Part shown: positions 17,457 through 27,849 of the stretch, one piece after another
Layout of the letters: every line of letters starts with the position of its first letter
Position numbering within the stretch: position 1 is the stretch's first letter
Source of the DNA: Nannocystis sp.
GTDB lineage: Bacteria > Myxococcota_A > Polyangia > Nannocystales > Nannocystaceae
Direction: 5' to 3'
Assembly (NCBI RefSeq): GCF_016714285.1
Contig: NZ_JADJNN010000023.1
Span: forward strand, 95,111 to 159,110
DNA length: 64,000 nt
Notes under the pieces: model-generated
The model's database searches: none
The model's input: only the letters and a program-made list of their open reading frames with translations
What the model was told of the DNA's origin: nothing
Position numbers and translations under genes: made by a program

Positions 17457-18779
17457 TCAGGAGAGGTCGCTGGTTTCGATCGCGTCGGCGGTGTCGGCGG
17501 CCTCGGCGGCGCCGAGGATGAGCTCCAGGGTGGGGACGACGATGTCGTGCCAGGCGTCGCTGCGGGCGGTGGCCAGAGCGGCGGGGCCGAGGCGGCCGTG
17601 GGCGGCCAGCACTTCGCGGGTCAGCTCCGCGGGCAGCTCGGGCTCGGGGCTGGCGTCGTGGAGGCGATCGCCGATGCTGCTTGCGAGCTCGCGGAGGGCC
17701 GCGGCGACCTCGGGTCCGCCGTGGTGGACGGTGAAGGCCAGGGTGGCCCAGGCGAGCTCGGCGTGGCGGGTCTCGTCGTCGGCGATCGTGGCGAGGACCT
17801 CGCGGACGGGGGCGAGCTGACAGCTGCGGCCGGCGCGGAGGGCCGCGAGGGCCGCGACGGTCTCGCCGAGGCAGCCCTCGAGGAAGGTGTTGCGGGCGAG
17901 GGCGACGAGGCCGCCGTCGCGGGGGGCGAGGGCCGGGAGCGGGCCGGGTTCGGCGGGCTCGTCGGCGTAGAGGGCGGCGAGGCTGAAGCAGCTGCGGGCG
18001 TGGTGGATCTCGTCGAGGCTGGCCTGTTGGGAGGCGAAGATCAGCTCGGGCGGGGCGCCGACGGCCATCAGCTCGAGGGTGGCGCGGGCGAAGGCGGCGA
18101 CGGCCGCGTGCTCGTCGCCGGCGTCGCGCAGCCACAGGCCGGCGAGGTGGCGGCGGGCGGCGAGCGGGAGGGCGGCGACGCTGTCCTCGGAGACATGTCC
18201 TGAGAGCCAGGCAGAACCGGGGCGCAGGGGGGCGCGCAGGGCCTGGTCGTCGGCGAGGAGGGGGCGACCCGAGCAGTAGTCGAACCAGTGGTAGCAGCAG
18301 ATGGTCTCGTCCTTGGTGGCGGCGCGCTGCTCGGCGGTGGCGATCTTGCGGAGGCGGCCCTGCATCATGGGGTTCAGCGAGATGCCCTTGAACTGGCGCT
18401 CGTCGGCCTTGGACTTCTGCGGGTGGCCCATGAGGCGGGTCGGGCAGCCGAGCTCCTGGCCGCTGGACTGGGTGGCGAGCTTCTCGGCGATCTTGGCCGG
18501 GGCGCACCAGTCACCGTTGGGGCAGCCCTCCTCCTCGATGCCGTCGGGGTCGAAGGGGTCCTGGCCGGTGCGCTCGGGGTAGGGCGAGGGCGGGAGCGGT
18601 GGCGGAGGTGGCGTGGGGGTCGCGGCCGGGGTGGGTGTGGCGACCGGGGCGGCGGTCTGGGTCGCGGGCTTGACCTCGGGCGCGGGGCCGCTGTCGCAGG
18701 CGAGGCCTCCAGCAGCGAGCAGCGGCAGGCAGGCGAGGGCGCGGTGCAGGCGGGTGCGGAGGAGCGAGGTGTCGCGCAT
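17457..18779 (-). CDS. Ferritin-like-domain lipoprotein
   Basis: The 440-residue protein has a lipobox LAAGGLACDS and a Pro/Thr-rich spacer, then a small Cys-containing region (CPNGDWCAP; ICCYHWFDYCSG). A four-helix ferritin-like domain spans residues about 230-390. Its metal-ligand-like motifs are DEHAAVAAFARATLEL, LDEIHHARSCF, GCLGETVAAL and ADDETRHAELAWA, that is two E-x-x-H helices plus two lone Glu helices. It may bind or oxidise iron at the cell surface. The ATG at 18779 follows an AAGG. A dispersed-palindrome copy (CTGTCC, GACATGTCC at 18181-18200) lies in frame and encodes part of SGHVSEDS. A second ferritin-like gene is at 22785. Confidence 0.78.
   Translation of the reverse strand: MRDTSLLRTRLHRALACLPLLAAGGLACDSGPAPEVKPATQTAAPVATPTPAATPTPPPPPLPPSPYPERTGQDPFDPDGIEEEGCPNGDWCAPAKIAEKLATQSSGQELGCPTRLMGHPQKSKADERQFKGISLNPMMQGRLRKIATAEQRAATKDETICCYHWFDYCSGRPLLADDQALRAPLRPGSAWLSGHVSEDSVAALPLAARRHLAGLWLRDAGDEHAAVAAFARATLELMAVGAPPELIFASQQASLDEIHHARSCFSLAALYADEPAEPGPLPALAPRDGGLVALARNTFLEGCLGETVAALAALRAGRSCQLAPVREVLATIADDETRHAELAWATLAFTVHHGGPEVAAALRELASSIGDRLHDASPEPELPAELTREVLAAHGRLGPAALATARSDAWHDIVVPTLELILGAAEAADTADAIETSDLS
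18181..18200. repeat. Dispersed palindrome copy inside the ferritin-like gene
   Basis: CTGTCC-TCGGA-GACATGTCC within the coding sequence at the boundary before the ferritin-like helices, a variable linker position where insertion would be tolerated. Confidence 0.5.
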
Positions 18780-18942
18780 GGCGGGGACCTTATCACGAGG
18801 AGCGCGCGGGACGGCCGGGGCGGAGGGTGATGCCTGGTGCGCCCACGCGGCGGTGGCCGCGGAGATCCACGGGGTGCGTGCAGGTGTTGCGTGGGGTGCG
18901 GGCGCGCAGGGGGCGGGGTTGAGTTCGTGCGGGGGGCGGGTG

Positions 18943-20145
18943 ATGGTTGCGGCGGTGGATGTCGATGCGCTCATCGTCGGGGGCGGCTGCGCCGGGCTGA
19001 GCCTGGCGGTGCACGTGGTTGCGGCGGCGCGGCGGGCCGGGCGAGCGTGCCCGCGGGTGACGATCGTCGAGCCGCGCAGCGAGTACCAACGCGACCGGAC
19101 CTGGTGCGGGTGGCGCTTCGAGGCCCACCCATTCGCGGATTCGGTGACCCGGCGGTGGTCGCAATGGGCGGTGCAGGAGGGGGGGCGGCGGGTCGTGCGG
19201 GGTAGCACTCGGCACCCGTACGAGCACATCCCGGCGGACCGCTTCTACGCGCAGGCGCAGGCGCTGCTGGCGACGGCGCCGGAGCTGCGGCTGGTGCTCG
19301 GGGCCCGGGTGACGGCGATCGCGGAGCAGGGCGGGCAGGTGGTGGTGGAGACGACGGCGGGGCCGCTGCGGGCCGGGCTGGTGCTCGACGGGCGGCCCCC
19401 CGAGGCTGCTGCGGCGGCCGAGGCGAGCGCGGTGGCGGAGGTCGACCTCGTGCAGCACTTCGTCGGCTGGGAGGTGGAGACGGCCGAGCCCTGCTTCGAC
19501 CCGGGGGTGGTCGAGATGATGGACTTCGCGGTCGCGCAGACGCGCGGGCTGCACTTCATGTATGTGCTGCCGTTCACGTCGACGCGGGCGCTGGTGGAGG
19601 CGACGTACATCAGCGCGGGGGCGCTGCCGTTGGCGCAGTACGAGGCGGACATCCGCGGCGACCTCGAGCGGCGGGGCGCGCGTGAGTTCAAGGTCGGGTT
19701 TCGCGAGGCGGGGCAGATCGCCATGTCGACGCGGCCGGCGCGGCCGCAGGCGTCGCCGCGGGTGCTGCAGATCGGCCTGCGCGGCGGGCTGGCCAAGCCG
19801 TCGACCGGCTACGCCTTCGCGGCGATCCAGCGCTTCTCGGCCGCGCTGGCGGAGCGCATCGTCGCCCGGCCGGGGCAGCCGCTGGTGCCGCCTGCGCCGC
19901 GGCCGGCGGCGGCGGTGGCGATGGACCGGGTGTTCCTGTCGTATCTCGAGCGGCACCCGGGGCGCGGGCCGGGGCTGTTCGTCGACCTGTTCGAGCGCCT
20001 GCCGCCGGATCTGCTGTGTCGTTTTCTCACCGATCACGGCTCGCCGCTCGACGGCCTGCGCGTGATGGCCTGCACGCCGCTGGCGCAGATGACCGCGGAG
20101 GTCGTACGCTCGCGGGCCCGCTGGCTGCGCCGGCCGGCGGCCTGA
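18943..20145 (+). CDS. crtY: Lycopene cyclase (CrtY/CrtL-type flavoprotein)
   Basis: The 400-residue FAD-dependent cyclase has the N-terminal dinucleotide motif ALIVGGGCAGLSLAVHV. YQRDRTWCGWRF matches the conserved T-W-x-x-W region of lycopene cyclases. The central FMYVLPFTSTRALVEATYIS corresponds to the conserved Leu-Pro and (I/V)E-x-T-Y segment, and KPSTGYAFAAIQRFS to the K-P-x-T-G-Y motif. It converts linear lycopene ends to beta-rings. The start at 18943 is preceded by a G-rich Shine-Dalgarno. The Rieske gene follows after 24 bp, so the two are probably one transcript for carotenoid modification. Confidence 0.83.
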   Translation: MVAAVDVDALIVGGGCAGLSLAVHVVAAARRAGRACPRVTIVEPRSEYQRDRTWCGWRFEAHPFADSVTRRWSQWAVQEGGRRVVRGSTRHPYEHIPADRFYAQAQALLATAPELRLVLGARVTAIAEQGGQVVVETTAGPLRAGLVLDGRPPEAAAAAEASAVAEVDLVQHFVGWEVETAEPCFDPGVVEMMDFAVAQTRGLHFMYVLPFTSTRALVEATYISAGALPLAQYEADIRGDLERRGAREFKVGFREAGQIAMSTRPARPQASPRVLQIGLRGGLAKPSTGYAFAAIQRFSAALAERIVARPGQPLVPPAPRPAAAVAMDRVFLSYLERHPGRGPGLFVDLFERLPPDLLCRFLTDHGSPLDGLRVMACTPLAQMTAEVVRSRARWLRRPAA

Positions 20146-20172
20146 ACCTGTCCCAAGGAACCTGTACTTTTG
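20145..20172. repeat. Dispersed palindrome copy supplying the Shine-Dalgarno of the Rieske gene
   Basis: AACCTGTCCC-AAGG-AACCTGTAC fills the whole gap between the crtY stop (20143-20145) and the TTG start at 20170. Its core AAGGAA stands 9 nt before that start and is the only ribosome-binding candidate. Confidence 0.6.
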
Positions 20173-21150
20173 ACCAGACCGCGACTGATCACCTTCGGCA
20201 CGCCTCCATCCTCCGGGGCGACGGCGCCGCCCTCCGAGGCCCCCGACTGGGTGCAGGCCAACCCTGCGCGCATCGAGCGGGCGCTGACACGGGCGCTGGC
20301 GCTGCCGTCGGGCGGGTGGTTCGTGGTCGACGACCGCGAGAAGATCGGGCGCGTACCGGTGACCTACACGATCGACGGGCAGGAGCTGGTGCTGTGGCGG
20401 GCGCAGGACGGGGCGCTGCGGGCGGCGCCGGGGGCCTGCCCGCACATGGGCGCGTCGCTCGCGTGTGCGAAGGTCCGCGGGGACAACCTGGTGTGTCCGT
20501 GGCACGGGCTCGAGCTCGGCGACGGGCCGCACGGGCGCTGGCGGCCGCTGGTGGCCCACGACGACGGGGTGCTGGCGTGGGTGCGGCTGCCGGCGCGGCC
20601 GGGCGAGGAGACGGCGGGGCCGATCATGGCGCCGCGGCCGACGGCGGCGCTGGCCGGGGTGATCCGGATGGAGGCGCGCTGCGACCCGGGCGACATCCTG
20701 GCCAATCGCCTGGACCCCTGGCACGGGGCGCACTACCACCCGCACTCGTTCGGGCGGCTCAAGGTGCTGGAGGAGCGCGAGGATCTGCTGCTGGTGCGCG
20801 TGGCGTACCGCGTGATCGGGCCGCTGGCGGTCGAGGTCGACGCGACCTTTCATTGCCCGGATCCGCGGACGATCGTGATGACGATCGTCGGCGGCGAGGG
20901 GGCGGGGTCGGTGGTCGAGACCCACGCGACGCCGATCGGGCCGGGACGCACGGCGGTGATCGAGGCGACGCTGGCCCGCTCGGAGCGGCCGGGCTTTCGC
21001 CACGCGCTGCGGCTCAGTCGTTGGCTGCGACCGGCGATGAACGCCCGCGCGGCGCGGCTGTGGGTCGAGGACATCGCGTACGCCGAGCGCCGCTACGCGC
21101 TGCGGGCCCGGCCGGTGCGGCTGCACACGGTCGGGTCGGGCGAGGATTGA
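20170..21150 (+). CDS. Rieske [2Fe-2S] oxygenase-like protein (DUF5914-like), carotenoid cluster
   Basis: The 326-residue protein has a Rieske cluster-binding site, CPHMGASL ... CPWHGLEL, at about residues 88-112. A C-terminal domain begins about residue 155 and contains LDPWHGAHYHPHSFGRL and VETHATPIGPGRTAV. The layout matches Rieske proteins with a DUF5914 C-terminal domain that I associate with carotenoid gene clusters. This is family knowledge that I could not check. It probably hydroxylates or desaturates the carotenoid made by the adjacent cyclase. The start is TTG at 20170; there is no ATG or GTG nearer. It is downstream of crtY and upstream of an epimerase on the same strand. Confidence 0.75.
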   Translation: MTRPRLITFGTPPSSGATAPPSEAPDWVQANPARIERALTRALALPSGGWFVVDDREKIGRVPVTYTIDGQELVLWRAQDGALRAAPGACPHMGASLACAKVRGDNLVCPWHGLELGDGPHGRWRPLVAHDDGVLAWVRLPARPGEETAGPIMAPRPTAALAGVIRMEARCDPGDILANRLDPWHGAHYHPHSFGRLKVLEEREDLLLVRVAYRVIGPLAVEVDATFHCPDPRTIVMTIVGGEGAGSVVETHATPIGPGRTAVIEATLARSERPGFRHALRLSRWLRPAMNARAARLWVEDIAYAERRYALRARPVRLHTVGSGED

Positions 21151-21165
21151 CGGCGGGGCTGGCTG

Positions 21166-21180
21166 AAGGGACAGGTTTCT
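21166..21180. repeat. GGGACAGGTTT half-site between Rieske and epimerase genes
   Basis: AAGGGACAGGTTTCT lies 16 nt after the Rieske stop and about 32 nt before the epimerase start, again in a short intergenic gap of the same operon. Confidence 0.5.
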
Positions 21181-21211
21181 CGGCGACGGTCGGGGGCGGT
21201 ACCATGACGTG

Positions 21212-22282
21212 ATGTCGCTGACGCGCCGGGGCTGGCTGCAGGGGGCGGCCTGGGGCGTCGGGATCGCGGGCGGGGTGATCGCGGCGCGGCGGCGGCGGTT
21301 GCGGGTGCTGGTGCTCGGGGGGACGCGCTTCGTGGGGCGGGCGATCGTCGCGGCGGTGCTGGCCCGCGGGCACGCGGTGTCGCTGTTCAACCGCGGGCGC
21401 ACGGGGCCGGGGCTGTTCCCGGAGGCGGAGGAATTGCTCGGGGACCGCGAGGGGGACCTGGCGGCGCTGCGCGGGCGCAGCTGGGACGTGGTGATCGATA
21501 CCTCGGGGACCAATCCGCAGTGGGTGCGGCGCGCGAGCGAGCTGCTGCACGCGGCGGCGGGGCGCTATCTGTATGTATCGTCGACGGCGGCGTATACGAT
21601 GAGCGGATCGCTGCGGCGCAGCGAAGAGAGCCCGATCTGGCCGGCGGCGACCGACGCGGCGAGGACCTACGGCGAGCGCAAGGCGGCGGGCGAGCGCGAG
21701 GTGCTGCGATACTTCGCGGGGCGGGCGACGATCGTCCGGCCGGCCGATCTGTTCGGGCCGCATGATTACGATCGCCGGGCGCACTTTGTCCGCTGGGCGC
21801 TGCGGGCGCGGGCGGGCGGGGAATTCCTGGTGCTGGGGCGGCCGGAGAACAAGGTGGCATTCACGGACGTGCGCGACCTCGGGGCGTGGATCGCGGGGCT
21901 GATCGAGCGGGATGTGCGGGGGGTGTTTAATGTGGCGGGGCCGCCGTTCACGCTGGGGGCGCTGGCGGCCGCGGCGATCGCCGTCGGCGGGCCGGCGACA
22001 CCGGTGTGGGTCGACCGGAGGTGGGCGGCGGCCGAGGGCGTCGACCGCAAGCAGCTGTCGGCCGGGACCGGGAGCACGTATGAAATGGGCTCGCCGCTGG
22101 CGGTGGTGCGGGGGCTGTGCTTCCGGCCGCTGGTGGCGACGATGCGGGATACGCTGGAATGGTGGGACTCGCCTAAGGGTGAGGCGGCGGGTGAGGCGGC
22201 GGGCGAGACGCCGGGGATGACGGCGGAGGCCGAGGCGGAGGTGATCGCGGCGTGGCGAGCGAGCGGGGGCGGTTCAGGATAG
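21212..22282 (+). CDS. NAD(P)-dependent epimerase/dehydratase-like extended SDR
   Basis: The 356-residue protein opens with a Tat-like or membrane-anchor N-terminus (TRRGWLQGAAWGVGIAGG). A Rossmann fold then starts at VLVLGGTRFVGRAIVAA (G-x-T-R-F-V-G). YVSSTAAYTM and the YGERKAAGE segment provide the Y-x-x-x-K-like catalytic pair (Tyr-Gly-Glu-Arg-Lys). It resembles atypical SDRs related to chloroplast CSP41 or sugar epimerases. The twin-arginine N-terminus before a cofactor-binding enzyme suggests export or membrane attachment, which is unusual for this family. GTG at 21209 is an alternative start. The substrate is unknown. It is third in the same-strand run with crtY and the Rieske gene. Confidence 0.75.
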   Translation: MSLTRRGWLQGAAWGVGIAGGVIAARRRRLRVLVLGGTRFVGRAIVAAVLARGHAVSLFNRGRTGPGLFPEAEELLGDREGDLAALRGRSWDVVIDTSGTNPQWVRRASELLHAAAGRYLYVSSTAAYTMSGSLRRSEESPIWPAATDAARTYGERKAAGEREVLRYFAGRATIVRPADLFGPHDYDRRAHFVRWALRARAGGEFLVLGRPENKVAFTDVRDLGAWIAGLIERDVRGVFNVAGPPFTLGALAAAAIAVGGPATPVWVDRRWAAAEGVDRKQLSAGTGSTYEMGSPLAVVRGLCFRPLVATMRDTLEWWDSPKGEAAGEAAGETPGMTAEAEAEVIAAWRASGGGSG

Positions 22283-22299
22283 GCGGGCGGGCCCCCGCT
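22262..22299 (+). terminator. Hairpin overlapping the epimerase stop codon
   Basis: AGCGGGGGC (22262-22270) pairs perfectly with GCCCCCGCT (22291-22299) around a 20-nt loop that contains the TAG stop at 22280. No T-tract follows, so it would be a non-canonical terminator or an mRNA-stabilising structure. Confidence 0.4.
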
Positions 22300-22300
22300 G

Positions 22301-22333
22301 CACGATATGGCGACACGCGGCACGATATGGCGA
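22301..22333 (+). promoter_or_regulatory. Direct repeat CACGATATGGCGA x2, possible operator
   Basis: CACGATATGGCGA occurs at 22301-22313 and 22321-22333, a 20-bp period (about two helical turns on one face). It lies some 95 bp upstream of the Pro-rich lipoprotein start. It is AT-richer than its surroundings and lies in the only promoter-sized gap before the two-gene ferritin-like operon. Confidence 0.4.
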
Positions 22334-22428
22334 TACTCGGGGACTCCTATCATTGTGGCTTCGTGGTCTCTCGCCCGGCGCGGCCCCGCGCAGTTGCATC
22401 GCGTGGCGCCGCGTGCGAGAGTGATCGA

Positions 22429-22788
22429 ATGTCACGTCAGGGCCACCCATTCTTGCGCTTCGCCGTCGGCACGTCGCTGCTGGTCCCGGCGGTCGCGTGC
22501 AGCCAGAGCAACGAGCGCCCGCCGACCGCGAATCCGGGTCCGGTGGAGTCGGCTCCGCCGGAGGTCAAGCCGCTCCCACCGCAAGCGCCTGAGAAGCCGG
22601 AGCCGGTGATCGTCAACCCGGCCCCGCCGGAGCCCGTGGCCGAGCCCGTGGAGCAGCTCCACATCAACACGCCGCCGCCCAAGCCCGAGAAGCCGACGCC
22701 GAAGATCATCAACACGCCGCCGCCCAAGCCCGAGAAGCCGACGCCGAAGATCATCAACACGCCGCCGCCGACTGAGCCGCACGAATGA
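22429..22788 (+). CDS. Small Pro-rich lipoprotein with TPPPKPEKPTPKIIN repeats
   Basis: The 119-residue protein has a signal peptide ending LLVPAVACSQS (lipobox VAC). The rest is Pro/Glu/Lys-rich linker. Its C-terminal third is a 45-bp, 15-residue tandem repeat (units from 22666 and 22711, partial third at 22756). No globular domain is present. The stop overlaps the next start in an ATGA, so it is translationally coupled to the ferritin-like protein. It may act as a flexible outer-membrane or periplasm-spanning tether. The start ATG at 22429 is fixed by the signal peptide; frames further upstream have no homologous look. Confidence 0.72.
   Translation: MSRQGHPFLRFAVGTSLLVPAVACSQSNERPPTANPGPVESAPPEVKPLPPQAPEKPEPVIVNPAPPEPVAEPVEQLHINTPPPKPEKPTPKIINTPPPKPEKPTPKIINTPPPTEPHE
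22666..22770. repeat. 45-bp tandem repeat in the Pro-rich lipoprotein
   Basis: Two perfect or near-perfect 45-bp units start at 22666 and 22711, and a third partial unit starts at 22756 (AACACGCCGCCGCC...). The repeat is a multiple of three, so expansion would only lengthen the linker. Confidence 0.8.
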
Positions 22789-23762
22789 CGCAGGAGCCAT
22801 CCGAGGCCGAGCGCGCCCGCTCGGGCCCGTCGCGCGGGGCCCTTCGCGGGCTCGGAGCGCTTTCGCCGGCGCTGGACATCGGCCGCGCGAGCTGCGAGCG
22901 CATGCTCGCGGCGACCACCGAGCGTCTCGCCCGGATCCACCGCGTGCAGGTCGAGCGCGACCGCTGGCCCGACTTCGCCGCCTTCGACGCCTCGCGCTAC
23001 AGCCTCGCGCTGCGGCGGGAGGCGGCGCGCCAGTGGGCCCGCCGCGCCTGCGCCGAGCATGGATCGATCCATCAATTCTCGGCCGTCATGCACGGGCTGT
23101 GCGAGGCCCGCGTCGGCCTCGAGCTGCTCGGCGCGCTCGCGCGGCTGATCACCGATGAGGTCCGCCACGCCGAGCTGTGCGCCGCGATGGCCGTCGCGCT
23201 GCTGCCCGAGGGCGGCGAGCCCGAGCTGTTCGCTTGGCCGACGCCCGACGCCCCCTGGCACGACGCGCCGGGGCCCGAGCAGCCCCAGGCGCTGCTCGCG
23301 TGGGCCGCGGACGCGATCCTGATCGCCTGTTGTCTCGGCGAGACCATCTCTCGTCCGATGTATGAGGCCCTGATCGTCGTCACCACCGACCCCGTCGCCG
23401 AGCAGGTGGTGCGCCAGATCCTCCGCGACGAGCACCTGCACGCCGCGTTCGGCTGGGACGCGCTGGCGTTGTTGTTGCCCGCGCTCGAGCCGGCCGGTCG
23501 CGCGCAGGTCCAGGAGCGGCTGCGCCGCGCCCTCGGCGGCTTCGAGGCGACCACCGCCTGCGGTTACACCATCGAGGATGTGGCCGGTCGCGCGATCACC
23601 GTCGAACGCGGCGAGGCAGCCAACCTCGGCCTGCTGACGAGTGAGCAGTATGCGATGATCTTCTTCGCCACCATCGAGCAGGAAATTTTCCCGGCTCTGC
23701 ACGCGCTCGGCCTCGACCCCGCGGCCGCGTGGGCCGGTCGCCCGGGGCGCGCCGCGCCCTGA
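22785..23762 (+). CDS. Ferritin-like di-iron protein
   Basis: The 325-residue all-helical protein has ligand-like motifs in order: CAEHGSIHQFS (E-x-x-x-x-H), EARVGLELLG, ITDEVRHAELCA (D-E-x-R-H), CLGETISRPMYEAL, RDEHLHAAFGWD (E-x-x-H). This is the pattern of ferritin-like carboxylate-bridged di-iron proteins and is related to the ferritin-like domain of the lipoprotein at 17457. No signal peptide is present, so it is cytoplasmic unless the coupled lipoprotein recruits it. It overlaps the upstream lipoprotein by 4 bp. Possible roles are an oxidase, an N-oxygenase or iron handling; I cannot choose between them. Confidence 0.75.
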   Translation: MTQEPSEAERARSGPSRGALRGLGALSPALDIGRASCERMLAATTERLARIHRVQVERDRWPDFAAFDASRYSLALRREAARQWARRACAEHGSIHQFSAVMHGLCEARVGLELLGALARLITDEVRHAELCAAMAVALLPEGGEPELFAWPTPDAPWHDAPGPEQPQALLAWAADAILIACCLGETISRPMYEALIVVTTDPVAEQVVRQILRDEHLHAAFGWDALALLLPALEPAGRAQVQERLRRALGGFEATTACGYTIEDVAGRAITVERGEAANLGLLTSEQYAMIFFATIEQEIFPALHALGLDPAAAWAGRPGRAAP

Positions 23763-24429
23763 TCCCGGGGCTGCGCCGGATTCGTCGCACACCGGGCTCG
23801 GGCGCTTGCGCATGGTGCGGGTGGCGTGGTCTGCTGGTCGGCGATGAAGTTCGCGGCGGTCGTGATCGGGTTGGTGATGCTCGGGGCCTGTGAGATCGTG
23901 ACGGAGCGCGACAAGGAGGCGCTGCGCCAGGCCTTTGAGGCCAAGGACAGGGCGCTGGCGCAGCAGGAGGAGGAGATCCGACACCTGAGGGAGGCGCTGG
24001 TGGAGGCTCGGGGCCGGCAGGAGCGGGAGTGCGTCGTGCGGGGACCCGCGGCGTCGCCGGACGGGATGGGGCAGCTCGCGGCGCTGCTGGGCGCGCAGGG
24101 GCCGAACCCGCTGGCGCAGCCCGGGGCTGATGCCGCGATCGGGCCGCAGTCCGTGGTTGGCTCGCCGTCGCCGATCACCTGCGCGGCGGATCGCTGCACG
24201 GTGCCACGCAAGACCTTCGAGGCGCTGCTCGCCGATCCGGCCGAGCTGGTGAAACAGGCGCGGGTGGTGCCATACCTGCAGGACGGGCAGACGCGGGGCT
24301 TCAAGTTGTTTGGGATCCGGGTCGGCAGCACATTCGCCGCGATCGGGCTGAAGAACGGCGACCGTATCACGGCGATCGGAGGCCATTCGCTCGGCGGCGT
24401 CGAGGAGGCGCTCACGGCGTATGCGGCGA

Positions 24430-26541
<2,112 letters not shown>

Positions 26542-26630
26542 GCGGGCAGGCTCGCTCGCATGGTGCCGCACCCGGGGGCGCTTGCGAAGCGGGGGTCGGG
26601 TGGGGGCTGGCGAGGACGACCCGCGGGTCT

Positions 26631-27818
26631 TCACCGGCGGCGTCGGCGGCTCGCGAGGCCGAGCAGGGCCAGCAGCGCCAGGGAGCCGGCGCCACCCGGG
26701 TGCTGCGAGCGGCAGCCGCAGCCGCCGTCGTCGACGCCGCCGTCGGTGCCCGAGCCCGAGGACGAGCCGTCGCCGGTGGTCGTGTCGGCCGGGCCCGCAG
26801 TGGTGGGGGCCGTGTCGCCGGTTGACGCGTCGCCGGTGCCGCTGGCGCCCCCGCTCTCGCCGCCGCTCGTCGGCGCGGCGGTGGTGGCGTCGCCGGTGGT
26901 GGCGTCGCCGGTGGTCGCATCCGCGGTGGTGGCATCCGTGGTGGTGGCGTCGCCGGTTGTCGTGGCCGTGGTGGTCGTCGCGCCCGTGGTCGTGCCGTCG
27001 ATCACGATCATGCAATCCACGCACATCACATCGTTGGGGTCGTCGCATTCCTCGCCCTGCTGGACCACGCCGTCGCCGCAGCTGGCCAGCACACAGGTGT
27101 TGCTGCAGGCGTCGTCGTCGATGTCGTTGCCGTCGTCGCAGGGCTCGACGCCGTCCTGGATGATGCCGTCGCCGCAGACCGCGGCGGCGCAGGCGTTGGT
27201 GCAGGCGTCGCCGTCGGTCATGTTGCCGTCGTCGCAGGCCTCGACGCCGTCGTGGACGATGCCGTCGCCGCACACGGCCAGCTTGCAGGTCTTGGTGCAC
27301 GCGTCGGTGTCGACCATGTTGCCGTCGTCGCAGGCCTCGACGCCGGCCTGGACGATGCCATCGCCGCAGGCGGCCAGCTTGCAGGCGTTGGTGCAGGCGT
27401 CGGTGTCGACCATGTTGCCGTCGTCGCAGGCCTCGCTGCCCTCGACCTTGCCGTTGCCGCACTTCGCGGAGCTATAGACGCCGATGCCGTCGGCGGCGAA
27501 GGGCAGGCCGTAGCTCTTGATCACCATCCCGCCCATCACGAACTCGAGGACCGTGGTGGATTCGGTGCCGGTGCCGCCCTCGCCCGTGGTCGCCAGGCCG
27601 AAGAAGTGGCCGCTGCCGGCGTCCCACACGAAGTCGACGATGTTGTTGAAGTTGCCCATGCCGGTCGGGTTGTTGTAGGTGTTCGTGACCGCGAAGGCGG
27701 GGTCGTAGCGGGCGAACGACGACGATGCGCCGTTCCACAGGCTGACGAACAGGTCGGTGCCGTCGCTGGCCATGCCTTGCCCGGTGTTTGAGCTGGTCTT
27801 GACGCTGCCGATCTGCAC
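26631..27818 (-). CDS. MYXO-CTERM protein with five Myxo disulfide repeats (3' part of a frameshifted gene)
   Basis: After about 110 residues of beta-propeller-like sequence (DLFVSLWNG, HFFGLATTGEG) come five disulfide modules of the form CGDGIVQAGVEACDDGN. A Thr/Ala/Gly-rich linker then leads to a MYXO-CTERM sorting tail: GGCGCRSQHPGG, a hydrophobic helix LALLALLGLA, then SRRRRR. Such tails direct surface anchoring and cleavage by a myxosortase. The frame opens at a GTG at 27818, but the preceding codons continue in this frame as NDGTLWRYTPNGV, which fits onto the end of the ORF at 27850-28224. The two are therefore one gene split by an indel near 27850. Confidence 0.75.
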   Translation of the reverse strand: MQIGSVKTSSNTGQGMASDGTDLFVSLWNGASSSFARYDPAFAVTNTYNNPTGMGNFNNIVDFVWDAGSGHFFGLATTGEGGTGTESTTVLEFVMGGMVIKSYGLPFAADGIGVYSSAKCGNGKVEGSEACDDGNMVDTDACTNACKLAACGDGIVQAGVEACDDGNMVDTDACTKTCKLAVCGDGIVHDGVEACDDGNMTDGDACTNACAAAVCGDGIIQDGVEPCDDGNDIDDDACSNTCVLASCGDGVVQQGEECDDPNDVMCVDCMIVIDGTTTGATTTTATTTGDATTTDATTADATTGDATTGDATTAAPTSGGESGGASGTGDASTGDTAPTTAGPADTTTGDGSSSGSGTDGGVDDGGCGCRSQHPGGAGSLALLALLGLASRRRRR

Positions 27819-27849
27819 CCCGTTGGGGGTGTAGCGCCACAGGGTCCCG

